NCBI RefSeq assembly: GCF_020164745.1
Contig: NZ_JAIUGV010000010.1
Coordinates: 62,001-126,000 of the forward strand
Length of the DNA stretch: 64,000 bases
Source: Mesorhizobium sp. ES1-4
GTDB lineage: Bacteria > Pseudomonadota > Alphaproteobacteria > Rhizobiales > Rhizobiaceae
Reading direction: 5' to 3'
Part shown: one piece after another, positions 46,415 to 52,093 of the stretch
Numbering within the stretch: position 1 is the first letter of the stretch
How the letters are laid out: the number at the start of each line of letters is the position of its first letter
The notes under the pieces: model-generated
What the model saw: the letters and a program-made list of their open reading frames with translations, nothing else
The model's database searches: none
What the model was told of the DNA's origin: nothing
Made by a program: the position numbers and the translations under genes

Positions 46415-47867
46415 CGTAGTGGCTTGGGCTTCCCGAATTGGCAAGACTGTGGGGTTGGGCGTGATCCTGAGCGCCTCCCTTGTTGGCACGTCCTACGCAA
46501 AGAAATCCGACTCAACGGTAGAACGCTGTATCCGCGCCAAGACACCGAATGACAAAGTTTACTCTTGCTCAATTGCGCTGAAGGGTAGCTTCGACAGGAG
46601 GACAACGGAGCGCCTCCTTCTTCGAAGGGGAAATGCGTTAGCGCAACTCGGTATATTCTCCGAGGCTGTTAAAGATTTCTCGCGCCTCATCCAAGCGGAC
46701 CCGACAGTTGCCGGCTATGTCGATAATCGTACGACTGCTCTACGATCCCTTGGCCTCTATCAAGAAGCTCTTTCGGACGCCAATCACGCGGTGGAATTGG
46801 CCCCACGTGAGGCCTTTGTTTACCACAGCCGTGGCCTTGTTTTTGATGGTTTGAAGCAGTTTAGCGCAGCGTTGAGCGATTTCGACCAAGCGATTTCGCT
46901 CGACCCGAGCAATACGGGGTTCATTATTGAACGGGCACGGATCAAAGTGGAAGCCGGCCGCACAAGCGAGGCAATCGAAGACCTTTCTCGTGTGATTTCC
47001 CAAGAACCCAACAACTTGACCGCCCTGCGACAGCGGGGCTTTGCCCACCTCGCCATGGGAGGTTTAACGTCTGCCGCAGGCGATCTGATCATGTACAGCC
47101 GAACTGTCCCCAACGATCCCGAAGTTGCGGCGGCGATGGCGACCATTAACTCTTCCGCAGCAAACACCGCGAAATCAGCAAGTTCGTCTGCGGCCGAGCC
47201 TAGTTCAGGGACTGGTGTTACGCAGAAGCAGCCAGAGCAAAGCGTTGGGGTGACGGGGACAGGGTTCTTTGTATCCTCAGAGGGTTACGTCATAACCAAC
47301 GCGCATGTGGTCAGAAACTGCTCCACTCTTAGCGCCGCTGCCTTTGCAGTTCCCCAAGCCAACGCCGAGTTAGTTGCTAAAGACACTGCCAACGATCTTG
47401 CCTTGCTCAAGATTGCAGGAAAGGCGCCCACTTACGCACCTTTGCGATCAGGTGTTCGTGTGGGTGAGGACATCGCAGCATTCGGCTATCCTCTTCACGG
47501 CTTGCTGGCGAGCGCCGGTAACTTCACTGCCGGAAATGTATCGGCCCTGGCGGGCGTCGGTGACGATAGTCGGTACATTCAAATTTCAGCGCCGGTTCAA
47601 CCCGGAAACAGTGGTGGGCCAGTCCTCGATCAATATGGGAATGTGGTTGGCGTGGTGGTGGCCAAACTGAATGTCTTGAAGGTCGCCGGGGCGATCGATG
47701 ACGTCCCACAAAACGTCAACTTCGCAATTAAAACCTCAGTCCTAATTAGTTTTTTGCAATCCACCGGCGTCGAGGCAGAGGCTGGTAATATAGAGAAGCC
47801 TTTATCTTCGGCCGATTTAGCCGATAGAGCTAAATCGATCTCCGTGTTCCTCCGGTGTGTGAACTAG
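46392..47867 (+). CDS. Secreted TPR plus trypsin-like (S1C/HtrA-like) serine protease
   Basis: 491 aa with a GTG start at 46392; a GTG at 46419 is also possible. Signal peptide with a basic start (PKSRRS) and hydrophobic core GLGVILSASLVG, cut near SYA. Residues about 60-235 are four or five TPR repeats (e.g. YQEALSDANHAVELAPREAF). A Ser/Ala-rich linker follows, then a trypsin-like domain at about 285-460 with the triad in VITNAHVV (His), TANDLALLKI (Asp) and QPGNSGGPVLD (Ser). No PDZ domain. Reads divergently from the Septu-like genes and is followed 15 bases later by a nuclease-like gene. Confidence 0.87.
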   Translation: MPKSRRSIVVAWASRIGKTVGLGVILSASLVGTSYAKKSDSTVERCIRAKTPNDKVYSCSIALKGSFDRRTTERLLLRRGNALAQLGIFSEAVKDFSRLIQADPTVAGYVDNRTTALRSLGLYQEALSDANHAVELAPREAFVYHSRGLVFDGLKQFSAALSDFDQAISLDPSNTGFIIERARIKVEAGRTSEAIEDLSRVISQEPNNLTALRQRGFAHLAMGGLTSAAGDLIMYSRTVPNDPEVAAAMATINSSAANTAKSASSSAAEPSSGTGVTQKQPEQSVGVTGTGFFVSSEGYVITNAHVVRNCSTLSAAAFAVPQANAELVAKDTANDLALLKIAGKAPTYAPLRSGVRVGEDIAAFGYPLHGLLASAGNFTAGNVSALAGVGDDSRYIQISAPVQPGNSGGPVLDQYGNVVGVVVAKLNVLKVAGAIDDVPQNVNFAIKTSVLISFLQSTGVEAEAGNIEKPLSSADLADRAKSISVFLRCVN

Positions 47868-47882
47868 CAGAGACGACAAATT

Positions 47883-48419
47883 ATGGACAAAGTTGCAGAT
47901 ATCGCGGACGAAATTATTCTGCATCGCTTTTCAAAAGCTGTGACGGAGATGTTGGCCGACGATGACCTAGTTAAGGCCGCACCTCAAGAATTTTCGATCA
48001 CCCCCGACCTGGCGATGAAATTGCAACCACACTTCCCGGAGTGGCGGGTTAGTGCTGATTGGACTAGCCGCAAAGACAAGATGAAACAAATCATATGGCA
48101 GGACGAAGACGGCAAGCTGCAGAGCAAGCCGATACGCCCCGACATCATCATCCATCGACCGCACACCGAACTGAATATCCTAGTGATAGAGGCCAAGCGA
48201 GCGGTCAACAAAAACAACACGAACTATGCCAAAGACGTCAAGAAGCTCAGCCTTATGACGCTCCACAAGAGTGTGCATCCTGACTATCATTACGGCTACC
48301 GGCTCGGGGTACATCTTATCATGGACCTACCGCACCGCACCATTGTTGGCAATGATGTATACCGGAACGGAGAGATTGACCCGAAGCTCACGGAATTGCT
48401 CTGGAAGATGGTGCACTAG
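47883..48419 (+). CDS. PD-(D/E)XK nuclease-like protein
   Basis: 178 aa. The motif RPDIIIHRP followed by NILVIEAKRA gives the Asp ... Glu-x-Lys arrangement of PD-(D/E)XK nucleases, with a preceding helix and strand in EWRVSADWTSRKDKMKQI. The C-terminal half (YHYGYRLGVHLIMDL) fits the core beta strands. Only 15 bases after the TPR-trypsin gene and probably in one operon with it. No exact family was recognised; assignment rests on the motif. Confidence 0.65.
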   Translation: MDKVADIADEIILHRFSKAVTEMLADDDLVKAAPQEFSITPDLAMKLQPHFPEWRVSADWTSRKDKMKQIIWQDEDGKLQSKPIRPDIIIHRPHTELNILVIEAKRAVNKNNTNYAKDVKKLSLMTLHKSVHPDYHYGYRLGVHLIMDLPHRTIVGNDVYRNGEIDPKLTELLWKMVH

Positions 48420-48547
48420 GTTCTGTTCGCCAGCCGCTGGCGGCCCCCCTTAAAGGGCTTTGGCAAATCGGGCGCGGTTGTATCTCCGCACATCCTCCGT
48501 GAGAGCCAGCTAGCTTGCATTCGTATTCAGATCACGGGTTCAAACGC
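48420..48547. other. Gap between the nuclease-like gene and the right end of the island
   Basis: Holds a CGCCAGC / GCTGGCG hairpin (about 48429-48443), which may act as a stop structure although no T-run follows. No gene seen. Confidence 0.4.
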
Positions 48548-48601
48548 GGCCGGTTAACTCTCCGGTAACCGTGCTAATTTCTCGACCTATCTCCATACCC
48601 C
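48548..48601 (-). repeat. Right terminal inverted repeat of the island
   Basis: Read on the minus strand from 48601 it begins GGGGTATGGAGAT and continues with GAAATTAGCACGGTTA, matching the left end at 33 of the first 36 positions. Confidence 0.8.
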
Positions 48602-48615
48602 CTGTTCGTTGACAT
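48602..48615 (+). repeat. Right 14-bp direct repeat flanking the island
   Basis: CTGTTCGTTGACAT, identical to 41001-41014. It begins directly after the right inverted repeat and contains the TTGACA -35 hexamer of the downstream gene. Confidence 0.8.
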
Positions 48616-48643
48616 TGAAACAAAATTAGAACAAACTGCGAAC
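48609..48643 (+). promoter_or_regulatory. Promoter with LexA (SOS) box for the 28-codon gene
   Basis: TTGACA at 48609-48614 is a consensus -35. The region 17 bases on (CAAACT, 48632-48637) would be the -10 and is covered by GAAC-AAACTGC-GAAC at 48629-48643. This is a perfect GAAC-N7-GAAC, the reverse complement of the alphaproteobacterial LexA site GTTC-N7-GTTC. LexA bound here would block the promoter and release it after DNA damage. Confidence 0.75.
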
Positions 48644-48664
48644 ATATCAACAACAGGAGAGAGT

Positions 48665-48751
48665 TATGACCGATCTGGTTCAGGATGTCGTCTCGCTGGT
48701 TTGCATGAGCGCGTTTCTTGTTTCCATGGCGATCTGGATCGGAGCCATGTG
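48665..48751 (+). CDS. SOS-controlled 28-residue membrane peptide
   Basis: ATG at 48665 with AGGAG 8 bases upstream; 28 codons to TGA at 48749. Begins MTDLVQDVV and continues as one hydrophobic helix (SLVCMSAFLVSMAIWIGAM) to the end, so a single-pass inner-membrane peptide. The LexA box sits 22 bases upstream of the start codon. This recalls Caulobacter SidA, a 29-residue LexA-regulated division inhibitor; the similarity noted is in size, topology and control, and no sequence homology is claimed. Confidence 0.65.
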
Positions 48752-48863
48752 ATTTGGCGGCATCCGCCGTCGCTGTTCCCTAAGGGCAAGAGCCGCTCCA
48801 CCGTTAAGCTTTTCTTGCCGCGGCGACGTTAGGGTGCGCCGTTCAGGCAGGAGAAACGTCCAG

Positions 48864-50114
48864 GTGTCGCCCATCGTCACTGCCATTCTGGTGGCCAGCA
48901 ATCTCGGGCTGATCTTTCTCTTGATGACCGTGCCGCTTGGTTTGCGCACGGTCCGGTCAAGCCGCATCGTGGCGATGGACCGGCAGCGCCTGTGGCAGGC
49001 GCTGTGGCCGCTCGGCAGCGATGCCGGCTGGTCCGGCGAGATCCTGTCGGCGCAGCCGCTGGATGAAGAGGGCGTAGCCCGCATCATGCTGTCGTGGGAA
49101 GGCCGCGACGGCAGGCCGATAGAGCGCAGGGCGCGGTTTGAAGATGTCGTCGAGGGCAGTCGCTTCTCGATGCGGGTGATCGAGGACACCGCGCTCGATG
49201 GCTCGTTCTGGAAGGATTATGGCGAGACCGCCGAACTGGTTTCGGAAGGCAGCGGCACACGGGTAACGCTCAGTCGCACCGACCGGTATCGCGGCATCGC
49301 CTTCCTGGTGTTCCGTTACTTCGCCATGCGCCGCGAGCTCTCCAAGCTGCAGCGTTGGGCAAAGACCGGGCAGTATCGCAAGGGCGGCTGGTTCGAGCAT
49401 CCGCTGAGCCAGGTCGGCTTTGCCGTGTTGTCGGCATTGATGCTGTGGCCGTTCTTCGGCCTTCACCTTGGCGGGCTGGCGCTGGCCGCGATCCTTACTT
49501 CGGTGGTGGCATTGCACGAACTCGGCCACATGGCGGCGTTCCGGCTGACGGGCCACCGCAGGGCGCGCATGATCTTCATCCCGCTGCTTGGCGGCATCGC
49601 CATTGGCGGTCGGCCCTATAACAGCCGTTTCGAAGTGGCCTTCGTGGCCTTGATGGGGGCGGGGTTCTCAGCCTTCCTGGTGCCGATCGTCATCGCCGCC
49701 AGCGTGCTTGCCGGCGGCGAGGGGCACAAGGCGGCTGCGGCGCTGCTGGCCGCACTGGCGGGCTGCGCTGCCCTGTTCAACATCGCCAATCTGGTGCCGG
49801 TGTGGAAATTCGACGGCGGCCAGGTGCTGCGCCAGATCTGCCCGGGGCCGATCGTCCTGGCGTTGGCGTCCTTCTCGCTGCTTTCGGCCTTTCTGGCGCT
49901 TGGCTGGCAGGCGGGGTTTTCCTCCGGTTTCCTGCTGGCGGCCGGCGCGGTCTTTTCGATCCTCAGCCTGCTCACCGTCGGCAGCGGGGTGAAGCCACGT
50001 CACGAACTGGAGCCGATCGGCACCACCGATCGTTTGGTCATCGCGGGGGGCTTGCTGGCGGTGTTCGCCATCCATGGCTGCGGCGTGATGTGGGCTTCCG
50101 CCCAACTGATCTGA
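48864..50114 (+). CDS. M50 site-2-type membrane protease with N-terminal SRPBCC-like domain
   Basis: 416 aa from GTG at 48864 (AGGAG 10 bases upstream); a GTG 10 codons earlier is possible. A membrane helix at residues 4-24 is followed by a soluble region (about 30-150; DRQRLWQALWPL onward) with the look of an SRPBCC/polyketide-cyclase fold. Then come several helices with the zinc motif HELGH at about 218-222 and the third ligand in VPVWKFDGGQVL. Four or more further helices follow. Cuts substrates within the membrane; substrate unknown. Reads in the same direction as the SOS peptide gene, 112 bases after it. Confidence 0.8.
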   Translation: MSPIVTAILVASNLGLIFLLMTVPLGLRTVRSSRIVAMDRQRLWQALWPLGSDAGWSGEILSAQPLDEEGVARIMLSWEGRDGRPIERRARFEDVVEGSRFSMRVIEDTALDGSFWKDYGETAELVSEGSGTRVTLSRTDRYRGIAFLVFRYFAMRRELSKLQRWAKTGQYRKGGWFEHPLSQVGFAVLSALMLWPFFGLHLGGLALAAILTSVVALHELGHMAAFRLTGHRRARMIFIPLLGGIAIGGRPYNSRFEVAFVALMGAGFSAFLVPIVIAASVLAGGEGHKAAAALLAALAGCAALFNIANLVPVWKFDGGQVLRQICPGPIVLALASFSLLSAFLALGWQAGFSSGFLLAAGAVFSILSLLTVGSGVKPRHELEPIGTTDRLVIAGGLLAVFAIHGCGVMWASAQLI

Positions 50115-50121
50115 AGCGCGG

Positions 50122-50865
50122 TCAGCCGGTCTTGCGGGCCGCTTCGGCGGGCAAGGCCTCGGCAGGACCGAACACATCCTCGAAAGCGGATTTCAGCGCG
50201 AGATCAAGATCGGCCATCGTCAGGGGAAGGCCGAGGTCGACGAGGCTGGTGACGCCGTGGTCCTGGACACCGCAGGGCACGATGCCGCTGAAATGGGAGA
50301 GGTTCGGCTCGACATTGATGGCGATGCCGTGAAAACTGACCCAGCGCCGCAGCCTGATGCCTATCGCCGCGATCTTGTCCTCGCCCGGTGAGCCATCCGG
50401 CAAAGCAGGGCGATCGGGCCGCACGACCCAGACACCGACCCGGTCCTCGCGGCGCTCGCCGCGCACGTTGAAAGCGGCGAGTGTGCCGATGATCCATTGT
50501 TCGAGCGCGGCGACGAAGGCGCGCACGTCCTCGCGCCGGCGCTTCAGGTCGAGCATGACATAGGCGACCCGCTGGCCGGGCCCATGGTAGGTGTATTCGC
50601 CGCCGCGTCCTGCCGAAAAGACCGGAAAGCGGTCGGGATCGATCAGGTCCTCGATGCGGGCGCTGGTACCGGCGGTGTAGAGTGGAGGATGTTCGACCAG
50701 CCAAACCATTTCACCGGCTGCGCCGCTGCGGATCGCCTCGGCGCGCGCCTCCATGAAAGCCAGCGCATCGGGATAGGCGGTAAGGCCGGGTTCGACCAGC
50801 CATTCGACCGGCGCCGAACCGGGGAGCGGCAGGAACGACGTGGCGATCTGGCTGCGTTCTGGCAT
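50122..50865 (-). CDS. lipB: Lipoyl(octanoyl) transferase
   Basis: 247 aa from ATG at 50865 (MPERSQIATSF). Transfers octanoyl from ACP to lipoyl domains. Motifs: LVEHPPLYTAGTSA, RGGEYTYHGPGQRVAYVMLDL, the catalytic lysine region EDKIAAIGIRLRRWVSFHG and the acyl-carrying cysteine in GIVPCGVQDHGVTSL. Convergent with the M50 gene, 7 bases apart. Confidence 0.95.
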   Translation of the reverse strand: MPERSQIATSFLPLPGSAPVEWLVEPGLTAYPDALAFMEARAEAIRSGAAGEMVWLVEHPPLYTAGTSARIEDLIDPDRFPVFSAGRGGEYTYHGPGQRVAYVMLDLKRRREDVRAFVAALEQWIIGTLAAFNVRGERREDRVGVWVVRPDRPALPDGSPGEDKIAAIGIRLRRWVSFHGIAINVEPNLSHFSGIVPCGVQDHGVTSLVDLGLPLTMADLDLALKSAFEDVFGPAEALPAEAARKTG

Positions 50866-51037
50866 GGCTTTTCGTTTTTCGCTTGTGCATCCCACGGGTC
50901 AAGCCCGAAGCATGTGTCCGGGCGACATGCATCCGCCCTCCATATGGCGATATCGGGCGCAAACGTCCAGTTGCGGGCGCTCATTCCAATCCTGTGGACC
51001 GTTATGCCAATCGCTTGAGATTATTGCTCGCCACGCA

Positions 51038-51066
51038 CTTGTTTCGCCGGAAACGATTTGCTACAC
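51038..51066 (+). promoter_or_regulatory. Likely promoter of tRNA-Leu
   Basis: CTTGTT (51038-51043), 17 bases, CTACAC (51061-51066), close to the rhizobial CTTGAC-N17-CTATAT consensus, 34 bases upstream of the mature tRNA. Confidence 0.45.
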
Positions 51067-51100
51067 GCCGCGAGCCGGTCGGTTCCGGCTCCTACCACGT

Positions 51101-51185
51101 GCGGTCGTGGCGGAATTGGTAGACGCGCAGCGTTGAGGTCGCTGTGGGGCAACCCGTGGAAGTTCGAGTCTTCTCGACCGCACCA
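51101..51185 (+). tRNA. tRNA-Leu (anticodon GAG)
   Basis: 85 nt. Acceptor stem GCGGTCG pairs with CGACCGC at the 3' end, the discriminator is A, and CCA is encoded. The D arm has GGCGGAATTGGTAGACGC. The anticodon stem-loop CAGCG-TTGAGGT-CGCTG gives anticodon GAG. A long variable arm (GTGGGGCAACCCGT) marks a class II tRNA, and the T loop is AGTTCGAGTCT. Confidence 0.95.
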
Positions 51186-51286
51186 AATGCTCGCTTAGCC
51201 AAAGCCTTGAAACCTTTGCAAATGAAGGTTTTCCTCCACCTGTTGACCTAGCAGTCTGCGCCGGGTTTGGCTTTGGTCTCTCACGG

Positions 51287-51942
51287 CTATGAGGCCTCTG
51301 CGGTCAACTCTTTCTCCTGCGCTGTTAGGCTCCGGAATTTGACATATCCAAGTATGATGGTGCCAGCCATCTTGGTAGCTTCAAAAAAGCAGTCCAGTAT
51401 CTCAAAATAGTCCTCGTCCCGTCGTTCAGGGTCTTCGGCGCTAATGACGAACTGAACCGTTCTGCTGGCGTCGTCGGTTTTGGCGATTGAAGAGAATATG
51501 TGCCGTTCTGATAGGTGGACGAAACCCGACGTTTCTTTGTAGACATTCTCGACCCATGGAAATTCTTCCATCAGCTTCGAAATCAGCCGATTGTCCCTAG
51601 GAATTCACCTTCTCTATCCTTCTGCTTATCAAATCGCTGGCCGGAGAGCACTGCCTTGCAGAGGGCGTCCATGCTATCCACGAGTTTCAACGCGTGGACT
51701 CTTGCCGCAGTATCGATTTGCATTCGAAGCAGCGCGGCGCCGCAAGTGAAATTTCGCGCGGCCATCAGTATCCTGAACCCAGATGCGAGCGAAAGAACGC
51801 GCTTCGTAGCTCCAATGACAAATAAATCTGATTGATAGACGCTGGCGCCGTCTTCCATCAGCGCCGATGCCTTCCGAAGAATTTCTTGCTCAATTTGCTC
51901 AATACGGCGGAGGCGCATTTCGAAGGACATGAACCGGCTCAC
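51287..51942 (-). pseudogene. Frameshifted hypothetical gene beside tRNA-Leu
   Basis: Two adjoining frames look like halves of one protein of about 215 residues. The upstream half (51583-51942) starts MSRFMSFEMRLRRIEQIEQ and stops just after EGEFLGTIG. The downstream half (51287-51571) starts MEEFPWVENVYKETSG, and its frame can be read back through DNRLISKL to the same point. A one-base shift around 51590-51605 would join them. Lower G+C than the neighbours. Family not recognised; helical, soluble. Confidence 0.65.
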
Positions 51943-52093
51943 GAAATTGACACGATTAGAAGCTGATGTTCCTACGTAGGCCTAATCACAGAAATCAGCG
52001 AATCGGGGTCGCCGGGTAGCCCCAGCACACCCGACTTTCCAATCGAAGGGCAAACGACGCTAGGTGACGTAGGTAGCCCAGCGAAAACCTCGC

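Larger units (their letters stand above)
41015..48601. mobile_element. 7.6-kb island with terminal inverted repeats and 14-bp flanking direct repeats
   Basis: Both ends, read inwards, begin GGGGTATGGAGAT; the first 36 bases of the two ends match at 33 positions and GTTAAC recurs at 44-49. Directly outside lies the same 14-bp sequence on each side. The cargo is a caspase-like protease, an HTH protein, a Septu-like pair, a TPR-trypsin protease and a PD-(D/E)XK-like nuclease. No transposase, integrase or resolvase was found inside, so it would need to be mobilised in trans or be a remnant. Ends starting GGGG and containing TCGGGAAA and CACGGTTAA resemble Tn3-family ends, but the 14-bp duplication does not fit the 5 bp of that family. 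Confidence 0.65.

Noticed and set aside
41015..48601. Assigning the island to the Tn3 family
   Set aside because: The ends resemble Tn3-family ends, but the flanking duplication is 14 bp, not 5, and no tnpA, tnpR or res site was seen.
41015..48601. Calling the island a casposon
   Set aside because: Only the duplication length fits; there is no cas1 or family B polymerase.
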